Source of the DNA: Planctomycetota bacterium
GTDB lineage: Bacteria > Planctomycetota > Planctomycetia > Planctomycetales > Planctomycetaceae
Direction of reading: 5' to 3'
DNA: 64,000 nt
Assembly (NCBI GenBank): GCA_018242525.1
Contig: JAFEBS010000017.1
Location: forward strand, 37,106 to 101,105
A program made the position numbers and the translations under genes. Positions within the stretch are counted from its first letter, which is position 1; the number at the start of each line of letters is the position of its first letter. Below are positions 36,070 through 44,238 of this stretch, in pieces. The notes under the pieces are model-generated. The model made no database searches and was not told the origin of the DNA. It worked only from the letters and a program-made list of their open reading frames with translations.

Positions 36070-37707
36070 TTACTCCGCCTTCTTTTTCTTCGCGGACTTT
36101 TTAACGGGGGCTTGCTCGCCAGAATCGGATTCGGAGGCGGTCTTCTTTGTGGCGGCCTTTTTCTTGGGCTTTTCGGCCGGCTCTTCACTAGTTTGGGCGG
36201 CAGCCGCTGGTGCGGCGGTGGCATGTGCAACGGATGATGCCAGAGCATTCCAGCCCGCCTTGATGTTGTCTGCTTTCAGGACCTCCCACAGTTGTTCGAT
36301 CTGGGTCTGTGAATTGGAGACCCGCAGTTCTCGCGCCAGGGCGTCCTTGCGGTTGGGGCTGAAATCGGTGAAGTGGACCACGTACGCGGGGAATTCGTCC
36401 GAGCCCGTTTCCTTGTTCGTCTTCCACATCAGGAACTTGCGGACCATGGTCTGGCCCTTCAGGTCCTTGGTGTAGACCTCGCGCCGCAGGATCTCGCTGT
36501 GCGGCAAGGTCATCTGCCGCGCGTCGCGGTCGATCAAAGGCACTTCGACAATGTTGGAGACCTGCGTGATCCCGCAATCCTCGGGACGGACATGCTTGTC
36601 CTCGCGCCGCCGAATGAATTGTGGCGAGATGATGGTCGCCAGCGGCAGCTTGGTCACCACCTGGTAGCCACGCGTTCCATTATTGCGATAGTCCAGGACC
36701 ATCCGGTTGATGGAACCGCCACGGGTCGTGCTGGAGAGCAGGTCCAGGCAACTGACTTCCATCACCCATTCAGGGTTCACCATCTGATAGGCGACGTTGT
36801 CCCCGTTGACTTCGGCGTATTCGCTGTCGACCGCCATATCCTTCAGGTCACTGAGCATTTCCCGGCGCTGGTCATCGGTGAAGCCGCCCCCGACCCGGCC
36901 GAGGACCTGCAGGGTGCTGTCGGCTCGTTTCACGCCCAGCAGCAGGTCGTGCAGCATCCCCTGTCGCTCATCGGTCGACTCGGTGTAGCCCAGGACGGCC
37001 AGATCCAGCGTGTGCCGCGGTTTGACCTTGAACTGGCCGGCCGCGTCGCTGCGAGCCACGATTCCTTCGGCTCCTTCCTGTTCGACCCAGGTTTCGAACA
37101 GCTTCTGGATTTCGTCGATGGTTTTGACGGTTCTGGATTCAACTGCGTGGGCCAGTTCACCGGCACCGAACCATTTCTGGATCAGTTTCCAGGTTTCGGC
37201 GAACGGTTGGGCGATGACCGCGCCATCCCGGGCCATGACGTCAAACGCAGCGAAGCGCAGCTTCTTCAGATCGGCGGCGGATTGAGGGTTCCGGGCGACA
37301 GTGCAGACATCGTGGACTCGGGGACGGCCTTTGTCGTCGCGAGCGACGTACAACTCACCAGCGATCATGGCATCTTTGACACCGGCCTTGCTGAGCAGCC
37401 GCGCGGCTTCGTCCAGCCAAGGAAGTCCCACGCGAACGGTTCCACCGGGATTCAGGCTGAAGGCCAGGCCTTCGCGCAAGATCAGGACGGTGAATTCGCC
37501 ATCGACCTTGCGACTGACGTAGTATTCCCCGACGGGGATCTTGTGAGTCATCCCCTCGCGATCCAGCGGTTGCATCCGGCCGCTTGCCAGGCGGCGGTAT
37601 TCCTGCACCTTTGGCAGCAGACTGGAATCGGCCAGAGCCGTGGCGGGGGCCGTTCCATACTGGCCCAGCAGGATTTCCACGCGTGATTTGTCCAGGACGG
37701 GGCTCAT
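36070..37707 (-). CDS. ATP-dependent DNA ligase-like nucleotidyltransferase with extended C terminus
   Basis: The protein has 545 residues. The covalent nucleotidyltransferase motifs are in order: KVDG with predicted adenylated Lys67, AGELYV (116-121, motif III), FAAFDVM (152-158, IIIa), EGIVARS (214-220, IV) and FKVKPRHTLD (226-235, V). An OB-like part follows (LLLGVKRADSTLQVLGRVGG). A further 160 residues contain YVVHFTDFS, which I cannot assign. The last 50 residues are Lys/Ala-rich, like a histone-H1 tail (KKKAATKK, KKSAKKKK). Motif I has Glu where DNA ligases usually have Arg after KxDG, so the substrate could be DNA or RNA. It is coupled to the upstream gene by ATGA. No LigD, Ku or Lhr neighbour is seen. 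Confidence 0.78.
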   Translation of the reverse strand: MSPVLDKSRVEILLGQYGTAPATALADSSLLPKVQEYRRLASGRMQPLDREGMTHKIPVGEYYVSRKVDGEFTVLILREGLAFSLNPGGTVRVGLPWLDEAARLLSKAGVKDAMIAGELYVARDDKGRPRVHDVCTVARNPQSAADLKKLRFAAFDVMARDGAVIAQPFAETWKLIQKWFGAGELAHAVESRTVKTIDEIQKLFETWVEQEGAEGIVARSDAAGQFKVKPRHTLDLAVLGYTESTDERQGMLHDLLLGVKRADSTLQVLGRVGGGFTDDQRREMLSDLKDMAVDSEYAEVNGDNVAYQMVNPEWVMEVSCLDLLSSTTRGGSINRMVLDYRNNGTRGYQVVTKLPLATIISPQFIRRREDKHVRPEDCGITQVSNIVEVPLIDRDARQMTLPHSEILRREVYTKDLKGQTMVRKFLMWKTNKETGSDEFPAYVVHFTDFSPNRKDALARELRVSNSQTQIEQLWEVLKADNIKAGWNALASSVAHATAAPAAAAQTSEEPAEKPKKKAATKKTASESDSGEQAPVKKSAKKKKAE

Positions 37708-38426
37708 GCATCTGTCTCCGTCGGAACCGCGGCCGGGGCCTTCAGCTCCAGGTCGGAAAAATGAAGGATCAGGGCGTACTTGTCACCTTGGGTGCGGCCT
37801 TCCAGGAACCCGCGATAGGGGGAACCACCGCGCCGAATGATCAGGGGTTGATTCGATTTTGGACCGGCTCCCAGCAGCATCAGGCTGTCCTTGGCCTCCA
37901 GTTCCTGGGCGATCCGGAACAGGAAGTCGTACGTCAGGCCGTTGGTATGATTCAGTTGGACCTTGCTGACAAACACGAACTTGCGAATCGCCTGCTCGCG
38001 TTTGATATATACGCCGGACCAGCGCAGCGGCAGTTCGCCGTCCAGGTTCGTTTCCAGGATTTTGCGCTGGCGACGTTCGCGGACGGAGCCGTCCGGATTG
38101 CGGACGATTTCCCAGAAGTGGACCTTGTGGACGATCTTACGATCGGGATCGATGTAAACCCGCGACGTATCGCTCAGGAAGCGACCAGTGTTTTCCAGGT
38201 CCACTTCCGGATCGGATTCGATCAGCGCACGGCCGATGTCGCTCAGTTCTCCGAACTTCTCGCGCAGGGCGTCCACATCATTGATGACGGGGGCCTTCAA
38301 CAGTCGGGCACTGGAAACCTGTCGCTGCTGCGAATCGACCCAGCGGACCTTCAGTGTCGTGCCGACGCTTTGAGTGGCGACGTGAGCATCGCGGCCGCCA
38401 CTGTCGCTGATGTTGATTTCCGGCAT
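37704..38426 (-). CDS. Unknown protein coupled to the ligase-like gene
   Basis: The protein has 240 residues, with no signal or membrane segment, so it is cytoplasmic. It has mixed charge and probably alpha/beta structure, with segments GRFLSDTSRVYIDPDRKIVH, RQRKILETNLDGELPLRW and KYALILHFSDLELK. The last resembles AYVVHFTDFS in the ligase-like protein (weak, by eye). I recognise no family. The start is ATG 38426, with GGGAGA about 6 nt upstream. Its stop overlaps the ligase start (ATGA), which argues for a joint function in stoichiometric amounts. Confidence 0.72.
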   Translation of the reverse strand: MPEINISDSGGRDAHVATQSVGTTLKVRWVDSQQRQVSSARLLKAPVINDVDALREKFGELSDIGRALIESDPEVDLENTGRFLSDTSRVYIDPDRKIVHKVHFWEIVRNPDGSVRERRQRKILETNLDGELPLRWSGVYIKREQAIRKFVFVSKVQLNHTNGLTYDFLFRIAQELEAKDSLMLLGAGPKSNQPLIIRRGGSPYRGFLEGRTQGDKYALILHFSDLELKAPAAVPTETDA

Positions 38427-38462
38427 TGCGTTCTCCCGACGATTCCCAATCTGGCTGACGTG

Positions 38463-38529
38463 GAAAAAAGGGTCTGACCCTCTCAGGACATGGTCTTGTC
38501 AAGGTGAATCCATTGCCCTCCAACGGGCC
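38463..38529 (-). repeat. Dispersed palindromic element, family B copy 2 (partial, inverted)
   Basis: Read on the minus strand it shows GGCAATGGATTCACCTTGA, then a GAGAGGGTCAGACCC block, as in copy 3 (39327-39417). The outer arms are mostly lost. It lies in the 108-nt gap between the two unknown genes of the ligase unit, without separating them in orientation. Confidence 0.65.
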
Positions 38530-38534
38530 AATTA

Positions 38535-39143
38535 TCAAATCATGTCGAAATCCATCATGTCCGCGTCGTCCCCTTCGGACTCTTCTTCGACGGTGGAGAC
38601 TTGAGCAGGACCAATGAACTCCACCCGGGTCGGGCTGCCGACCGCCATGAAGTAGTTGCCATCGGCCCCTTGAATCAGGAAAGCGGCATCGGCTTCGAGC
38701 CCTCCGCGATAGCTGTATGCAAACTTGAAGATGGCCCCGTCTTTCAGCCGTTCGTAGATCGGCGTCGCGTCACCTTCCGGCTCCAACTGATACACCAGGC
38801 GGATGTTGTGTTGCAGATATTCCGCGACGGTGGTCGGTTCGGACAGGTGGACGGGAGCACTGTAGGAGGATGGAACCGGCTGCATTTCCTCGCCGTCCAT
38901 CCCCACCGGCTTGAGTGCGGATTTTTCACACCATTCGCCATCGACGGTCAGTTGGGCAAAGCTGGAACCTCCGCGGCCGATCACCGTATGCCCGTCCCCG
39001 GCAAGGGTCGCCAGTTCGCAGCGGCGTCCCTTTTCGTCGAGGACCTCGACTTCCTTGTAGCCGTACAATCGACTGCGATCGACCTTGCTCAGGCCGAATG
39101 CGATGTCGCCGTCACCAAAATGAAAGACCAGGGGTTTCGCCAT
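38535..39143 (-). CDS. Unknown protein, first gene of the ligase-like unit
   Basis: The protein has 202 residues and is cytoplasmic. It starts MAKPLVFHFGDGDIAFGLSK, with VDRSRLYGYKEVEVLDEKG next, and ends in an acidic tail (EEESEGDDADMMDFDMI). The middle includes FKFAYSYRGGLEADAAFLIQ. It looks beta-rich and I do not recognise a family. The start is ATG 39143, because protein-like sequence begins there and a longer frame to 39311 runs towards the family B element. It is in the same direction as the next two genes, with a 108-nt gap containing a repeat, and is probably part of the same unit. Confidence 0.65.
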   Translation of the reverse strand: MAKPLVFHFGDGDIAFGLSKVDRSRLYGYKEVEVLDEKGRRCELATLAGDGHTVIGRGGSSFAQLTVDGEWCEKSALKPVGMDGEEMQPVPSSYSAPVHLSEPTTVAEYLQHNIRLVYQLEPEGDATPIYERLKDGAIFKFAYSYRGGLEADAAFLIQGADGNYFMAVGSPTRVEFIGPAQVSTVEEESEGDDADMMDFDMI

Positions 39144-39326
39144 GCCGGGACCATTGGGAATGGAGTCGATTCGGATTTGGTTCTGACGGAATCGAAGACT
39201 GACGGGTTCCGATCCGATGAATTGGCGGGACTGCCTGCCAACAATATCTTCAGAGATCAAAAAATGCCAATCTTGATTGAGAAATGGATATTCCCTCAAC
39301 TTCGGTTTCAACAGGGCGATGTCCAG

Positions 39327-39417
39327 CAGCCCGTGGAAAAGACCCTTGGGAGGGCAATGGATTCACCTTGAAAAGACCGTGCCCGGATTGGGTCAGACAC
39401 CTTTTTCCCGCGGGCTG
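39327..39417 (+). repeat. Dispersed palindromic element, family B copy 3
   Basis: CAGCCCGTGGAAAA (39327-39340) pairs imperfectly with 39402-39417. The interior has GGCAATGGATTCACCTTGA and GGGTCAGACACC. It matches copies at 3356 and 38463 in order of parts. It lies upstream of the first gene of the ligase-like unit. Confidence 0.75.
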
Positions 39418-39444
39418 ACAGGCGGCGGGTGTAGTCTCGTACAA

Positions 39445-39558
39445 GAAGAACCCGCGGCTTGCACCCAATAGCACTTACTTAGTGAGCCGCACGGCGCTAG
39501 CCGCGGGTTCTTCGGGTACGAGTGAGAATGCACCCGCGGCTGGCGCCGTGCGGCTCAC
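39445..39558. repeat. Large inverted repeat rich in CCGCGG
   Basis: Two 27-nt arms (39482-39508 and 39532-39558) are reverse complements with one mismatch; the left arm begins GTGAGCCGCACGGCGCTAGC. A third half-copy, AAGAACCCGCGGCT (39445-39458), also pairs with 39499-39512, so two alternative hairpins can form from the same strand. There is no coding content. Confidence 0.8.
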
Positions 39559-39772
39559 AATGCAACTCAAAGCTTCAGCGAGGCATCGCGTTAATTCCCG
39601 CCCTCCCTCGCTCACGCTTCGAGTTACATGGCTAAAGTAAGTGCCATTAGGCTTGCACCTTGCCGCTCACTTTACTCACCCGAAGTGCCAGCGACGGAGG
39701 GAATTAGTAGCGGTGTTTCTCGATGACTCGCTCGCTGACACTTTGGGTCACTAAAGTCAGTGTCATGGGCGG
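39559..39772. repeat. Further mixed short repeats before a hypothetical gene
   Basis: AAGTAAGTGCCATT (39635-39648) is close to the reverse complement of AATAGCACTTACTT (39467-39480) in the neighbouring repeat. Two GAGGGA-type and CGCTCGCT-type phrases recur, and a CACTAAAGTCAGTG segment (39750-39763) is also symmetric. I see no gene. Confidence 0.5.
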
Positions 39773-40174
39773 TCAGCCCAGAGGAAGAATCGGAGCGAAT
39801 TTCGATTGCGCGCCATCAAAATAGAACCGCAAATCGACGATCAATTCTTGCGCCAGCGTTTCATACGGGGCACGATGGGCAATCCGATCCCGCAGTCGTT
39901 GCAGCAGTTCGAAGCGGACTGGCAGGTCCTTCGCGCTCGGGGCTTCGATCAGGAAATGCGGGTCGCGTGGCAGAGCGGGCAGGTAGACCTGGGAGGCCCG
40001 GGGACGGAACACCAGCAGCATGTCGAGCGTCGCCAACAACCAGCGATCTCGATCGCGACTGGGGTAATCGTTAAGCAATTCCCGCAGATCCCCCAGCAGG
40101 AGATGCTCGAACTCCTGGCGAGGTGTTGCGGAACGGGAATGTGCTGCGACAGTCGCAATCATCGAACGTGCCAT
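39773..40174 (-). CDS. Hypothetical cytoplasmic protein
   Basis: The protein has 133 residues, with no signal or membrane segment, and is helical and charged (EFEHLLLGDLRELLNDYPSR, LQRLRDRIAHRAPYETLAQE). The C terminus is LRFYFDGAQSKFAPILPLG. I recognise no family. The start is set at ATG 40174, with a second ATG four codons later; the longer frame to 40270 is less protein-like. The DNA around it is repeat-rich, and it is not clearly in an operon. Confidence 0.55.
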   Translation of the reverse strand: MARSMIATVAAHSRSATPRQEFEHLLLGDLRELLNDYPSRDRDRWLLATLDMLLVFRPRASQVYLPALPRDPHFLIEAPSAKDLPVRFELLQRLRDRIAHRAPYETLAQELIVDLRFYFDGAQSKFAPILPLG

Positions 40175-40537
40175 GGAAATGCGGTGGGACCGTTTGAGTT
40201 GACAACTCAAGTGGGGCGAGTTGGACGATTCTCGTTCGCAACCAGCGTGCCACAATTCCAAGGAAGTCAAATGCAGGGTCGTCGCGAGTCACAACTTGTT
40301 TCAAGGCAGACACTTGTAGAGCAAGACACGACGCGACAATCTTTCAAGTCACGCCAAGCCTGTTCATCGAATCAAAGAGCGTGTCCGTTTTCAGGCAACG
40401 TTGCAGGGTTGTCTGGCAGAACCAGGGATTCGCCGATGTTCGCAGCGGAATTACCGAGCCAACTGCAGCGGTGAGCGACCCGAAGTTCGTATGTGGCAAC
40501 CCGAAGATCCACTCTGTTTTCCCACGTGCCGCGGCGT
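40175..40537. other. Intergenic region downstream of the polysaccharide cluster
   Basis: This 363-nt stretch lies between the hypothetical gene and the stop of the DegT aminotransferase. Open frames are present but not protein-like, and no repeat or terminator stands out. Confidence 0.45.
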
Positions 40538-41689
40538 TCAAGCGGCTTTCTGCGGTGACGCGGCGACAGAATCAAGAATGGAGCGGACTTCAGCACAAAC
40601 TCGATCGACCTGCGCTTCGGTCAACGACAGTCCACAGGGAAGATTGACGCCATACGGGCTGACCCGGTACGCAACCGCGTTCTGGGCCTGAGCTTGCTTG
40701 GCCTCTGACCGATCCCGATAGGCCGGAATGTGGCTGAGCGGATAAAAGAACGGACGGCTGTCGATCTGCCGTGCCGCCAGTTCCCGGACCAGGCGTTCCT
40801 TGGTCAGGCCCAGAGCGGGGTCCAGGACGATTGTTGACATCCAATAGGAATTTCGGACGTGTGCCGGTTCGGGATTGAGAGTGATGTTCGGCAGGTCGGC
40901 CAGACGAGCGGAATACCAGCCAAAAATCTCGCGTTTGCGAGCCACCAATTCTTCGGCTCGCTCCACCTGTGCCAGGCCAATTGCTGCCTGAAAGCTGCTC
41001 ATTTTGTACTTGAACGCCACTTCACGATTGAAGAACGAGACGTCGCCGGGCACGCGTCCATGGTCACGCAGAATCAGTGCACGGTCGTACAGATCTTTGC
41101 GATCGGTGACGAACATTCCACCCTCTCCCGTCGTCATGGTCTTTGAGCCATGAAAACTGAAGACGGCCGCGTCACCAAACAATCCCGCCTTGCGGCCGCG
41201 ATATTCCGAACCAAATGCTTCGGCGGCATCTTCGATCACGGTCAGATCATGCTGGCGGGCGATCGCCAGCAGTTCGTCCATCCGGGGCATGTTGCCGTAC
41301 AAATCGACGATGATTACCGATCTGGTCCGTTCGGTGATGTTCCGCGCGAGTGATTCGGGGGACAGGCACCATGTATCGGGATCGATGTCTGCAAACACGG
41401 GTGACGCCCCAACGTATTCCACTGGCGCCGCGGAGGCAATCCAGGTGACATCTGGAACGATCACTTCATCACCGGGTCCGACACCCAATGCTGCCAGCGA
41501 CAGGTGAATTGCCGATGTGCATGACGGCAGCGCCACGGCGTATTTCGTGCCAATGTAGTCTGCAAATGCCCGCTCAAACCGATCGTGAAAGTGATTGGCA
41601 TTCCCGTACCAGCAACTGGTGACGGCCTCGGTGACGTAATCGATTTCGCGCTGGGTAATCGACGGTCCGGCGACTGGAATCCGTTCCAT
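40538..41689 (-). CDS. DegT/DnrJ/EryC1-family sugar aminotransferase (PLP)
   Basis: This 383-residue PLP enzyme transfers an amino group to a 4-keto- or 3-keto-nucleotide sugar in the cytoplasm. Key sites are ALPSCTSAIHLSLAALGVGP (cofactor phosphate), VIEDAAEAFG (Asp that holds the pyridine N) and SFHGSKTMTTGEGG, with Schiff-base Lys183. It resembles perosamine synthetases. Last gene of a ten-gene minus-strand polysaccharide cluster, with a sugar acyltransferase two genes upstream that would N-acylate its product (inferred). Confidence 0.92.
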   Translation of the reverse strand: MERIPVAGPSITQREIDYVTEAVTSCWYGNANHFHDRFERAFADYIGTKYAVALPSCTSAIHLSLAALGVGPGDEVIVPDVTWIASAAPVEYVGASPVFADIDPDTWCLSPESLARNITERTRSVIIVDLYGNMPRMDELLAIARQHDLTVIEDAAEAFGSEYRGRKAGLFGDAAVFSFHGSKTMTTGEGGMFVTDRKDLYDRALILRDHGRVPGDVSFFNREVAFKYKMSSFQAAIGLAQVERAEELVARKREIFGWYSARLADLPNITLNPEPAHVRNSYWMSTIVLDPALGLTKERLVRELAARQIDSRPFFYPLSHIPAYRDRSEAKQAQAQNAVAYRVSPYGVNLPCGLSLTEAQVDRVCAEVRSILDSVAASPQKAA

Positions 41690-41735
41690 GCAATGCCTTC
41701 AACTACAAAGGAAAACGTTCTGGAGATCTGCCCGA

Positions 41736-42464
41736 TCAGGAATCCGCGACGCATTTGAGCCAGCCGCCGGGTGCCACCGTGATCAGCAGTTTGTCCTCAA
41801 TTTCCTGATCCAGGTGAAACCGCGGGTTGCCTTTCAGAAACTCCTGCACGGCGGTGTAGGGATTGTTTCCCACCCCCCAGGGACGATCCGGAAAGGCCGC
41901 GTCGTCCATGAATTCCACGACAGTATCGAAGACGATCAGGTAGCTGCCCGCCTGGACCAGCGGCGAATACAATGCCAGTTCTCGGGCAACATGTTCGTGC
42001 GTATGATTGGAATCGAGAATCACCAGGACCGGCCCCCGATCCGCAACCAGTTCACGGACCTGGGCGACGATTCCCTCATCGATCGATGATCCCTGGATCA
42101 TTCGAATCCGATGTGCCAGGGGGTGCTCTTCGATCGCAGCCCGGTTGTGAGGACGAATGTCGATGTCGACACCAATGACGACGCCGTTGCCGCCGATCAT
42201 CTCGAGCAGCGAGGCGGACAGGATCAGCGAGCCGCCATGGGCAATTCCTGTTTCAACGATGGCTCGCGGACGGACATTCCAGAAGATTTCCTGCAGGGCC
42301 AGGATGTCTTGCGGGTACTGGATGATCGGCCGTCCGAGCCACTTGAAGTTGTACGAATAGCGATAATCACAGGTCTTGTTAAACCAGGATCGAGTCTGTT
42401 TCCGAAGTTCGGGGTCCGCACCCATCCGGGCAATCTGTTCGGAATCCTTGGGGTCGTGCGACAT
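41736..42464 (-). CDS. CmcI/cephalosporin hydroxylase-type SAM methyltransferase
   Basis: The protein has 242 residues and is cytoplasmic. The SAM fold begins IVETGIAHGGSLILSASLLE and continues GVVIGVDIDIRPHN, with MIQGSSIDEGIV and LVILDSNHTHEHVARELALY later. Related proteins include rhamnosyl O-methyltransferases and the misnamed cephalosporin hydroxylases. In this setting it most likely O-methylates a sugar of the surface polysaccharide. The start is ATG 42464. Gap of 46 nt to the downstream DegT gene. Confidence 0.85.
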   Translation of the reverse strand: MSHDPKDSEQIARMGADPELRKQTRSWFNKTCDYRYSYNFKWLGRPIIQYPQDILALQEIFWNVRPRAIVETGIAHGGSLILSASLLEMIGGNGVVIGVDIDIRPHNRAAIEEHPLAHRIRMIQGSSIDEGIVAQVRELVADRGPVLVILDSNHTHEHVARELALYSPLVQAGSYLIVFDTVVEFMDDAAFPDRPWGVGNNPYTAVQEFLKGNPRFHLDQEIEDKLLITVAPGGWLKCVADS

Positions 42465-42518
42465 TCAGGTGCCATTCGATTGATGAAGGAGAAAAAAGTT
42501 CCATCACAGTCCACGCCG

Positions 42519-43220
42519 TCAGCCGGGACCGTTCGCCCGGACAACGCGAGCCGGATTGCCGTACGCGACAACTCCATCGGGAAGGTCGCGCGTCACAACC
42601 GCACCGGCTCCGACCACAGTATCGTGGCCAATTCGAATTCGTGGAAGAACAATTGCTCCGGCCCCAATCATGGTTCGATTTCCCACGGTGACACAGCCTG
42701 CCAGTGTCGCCCCGGGGGCCAGATGCACTCCGTCTCCCAATTGTCCCTCATGATCTACGGAAGCCCGCGTATTGATAATGCAGGCGGCCCCCAATTGGGC
42801 TCGAGTACAAACGGCCGCCAGCGCCAGAACCTGACTGCCAGGTCCCAGTTTGGCATCGGCAGCCACGAAAGCCGTGTCGTGGATTGCCGCGGGCAGTGGC
42901 GCAATCCCTGAGTCCATCAATAGTTGCTGTATCTGCAACCGCAATCCACCGCGATCACCTCCGACTGCCACCAACCCGCGAATCTGTTGCAAGTCGGACT
43001 GTGATCGCAGCCAGTCCTCAAGTCCCGCCTGGCCGTAATGCAGGGGGACTCCAGGGAGTGGAGGTACCGCCTGGGTGTCGTTGTCGAATGTGGCCACGAT
43101 CGGGTGGCCGAATCGCGTCAGAAACTCGCCCAGGACCATGGCGTGTCCCCGGGCACCCCAGATCACAATCGACGTTTCTCGCGGAGAGCAGTTGTCGCTT
43201 CCTGTCCGCGCTGCAGTCAT
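42519..43220 (-). CDS. NeuD/PglD-type sugar O- or N-acyltransferase
   Basis: The protein has 233 residues. The N-terminal nucleotide-sugar-binding Rossmann part (SIVIWGARGHAMVLGEFL; GLVAVGGDRGGLRLQIQQLL) is followed by a left-handed beta helix of hexapeptide repeats (HDTAFVAADAKLGPGSQVLA; GAACIINTRASVDHEGQLGD). The catalytic His is in SVDHE. It ends GVVAYGNPARVVRANG, the usual family close. It should acylate the amino sugar made by the DegT enzyme. The start is ATG 43220, chosen over a longer frame. Confidence 0.88.
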   Translation of the reverse strand: MTAARTGSDNCSPRETSIVIWGARGHAMVLGEFLTRFGHPIVATFDNDTQAVPPLPGVPLHYGQAGLEDWLRSQSDLQQIRGLVAVGGDRGGLRLQIQQLLMDSGIAPLPAAIHDTAFVAADAKLGPGSQVLALAAVCTRAQLGAACIINTRASVDHEGQLGDGVHLAPGATLAGCVTVGNRTMIGAGAIVLPRIRIGHDTVVGAGAVVTRDLPDGVVAYGNPARVVRANGPG

Positions 43221-43290
43221 GTCTGGGCCTTGGAATGAAATCTGCCGAAAAAATCGACGGGAGCCATGGGCATCACGTCCTGGCAAGGGA

Positions 43291-44202
43291 TTACGGGGTG
43301 CTGCGTCTTGGTGTTGCCAGACTTTGATAACAGGCCTCGATTCCGAAAAAGAGTCCCAACACGGAAATCTTGATCATTCGAGCCAGCGTTCCGATGGGGT
43401 TCTTACGGCTGATTTGATGCCGATACAGGTACCAGCCAACGCGCCGCAGCCCCTGAAAGCGTTCACAGGCCGGCAGTCGCGTCCAACTGAGCCGGGTCAG
43501 GTGATAAGCCTGCTGGCCGAGGAATCGGATGCGGGCTCGAACGGACCGATCATTCCGCTTTCCCGCGGCATCCGAGTAGAAGAAAGTGGCCGTCGGGTCA
43601 CCAACCACGGGAGATTTCAGGATCAGTCCAAAGAGCCACAGTCGGTCGCCCCCATGAAACGGATAGGTGGTCAATTCCGCGGCCGCCTGCTTCAGCCATG
43701 TGGTCTGGTACATTCCGTAAATCCAGACACAGATGTTTTCCGCCAGGAAGACATCCAGCGTTTTCCAGCGATCGCCGTTTGGGGCCGCCGAAACAACCGT
43801 TTGCTTGACGCCCCCGGACGCCGACTGGCGGAGGGCGCAGGTCGTGGCAGTCGCCAGAACTGCCTGAGGCTGGTTGTCGAGCTGATTCGACAGTGATTCC
43901 ACATAGTTGGCCGACCAGGCATCGTCGTGGGCCGCCCACATGAAATATTGACCGCGTGCCTGGTCCAGGACCCACAGAAAATTGGCGAATGCTCCCTGGT
44001 TGACCGGTTGCCGCGTCAGGCGAATCCGGCAGTCCTTCCGGGCGTATTCCTCGGTGATTGCCTGCGTGCTGTCGGTCGATGCATTGTCCGAAATGATCAA
44101 CTCAAAATTCGTGTGCGATTGTGCCAGCAGCGAATCCAGCGCCCGTCTCAACGCTTCGCCTCCGTTGTAGACAGGCATTCCGATGGAGACGAATGTCGAC
44201 AT
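43291..44202 (-). CDS. Family 2 glycosyltransferase
   Basis: The protein has 303 residues with a GT-A fold: VSIGMPVYNGGEALRRALDS, FELIISDNASTDST and WAAHDDAW, containing the metal-binding DDA (DxD equivalent). A hydrophobic segment near the C terminus (IKISVLGLFFGIEAC) may touch the membrane. It should add one sugar to the growing repeat unit at the inner membrane face. The start is ATG 44202, with AAGGA about 9 nt upstream; ATG 44217 is possible. Confidence 0.88.
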   Translation of the reverse strand: MSTFVSIGMPVYNGGEALRRALDSLLAQSHTNFELIISDNASTDSTQAITEEYARKDCRIRLTRQPVNQGAFANFLWVLDQARGQYFMWAAHDDAWSANYVESLSNQLDNQPQAVLATATTCALRQSASGGVKQTVVSAAPNGDRWKTLDVFLAENICVWIYGMYQTTWLKQAAAELTTYPFHGGDRLWLFGLILKSPVVGDPTATFFYSDAAGKRNDRSVRARIRFLGQQAYHLTRLSWTRLPACERFQGLRRVGWYLYRHQISRKNPIGTLARMIKISVLGLFFGIEACYQSLATPRRSTP

Positions 44203-44238
44203 TTCCGCGTCCTTCATCACAGTTTCGGCCACCACCAT

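Noticed and set aside
36373..37686. 437-codon open frame on the plus strand
   Set aside because: It is antisense to the ligase-like gene, which carries ordered catalytic motifs. The antisense frame shows none.
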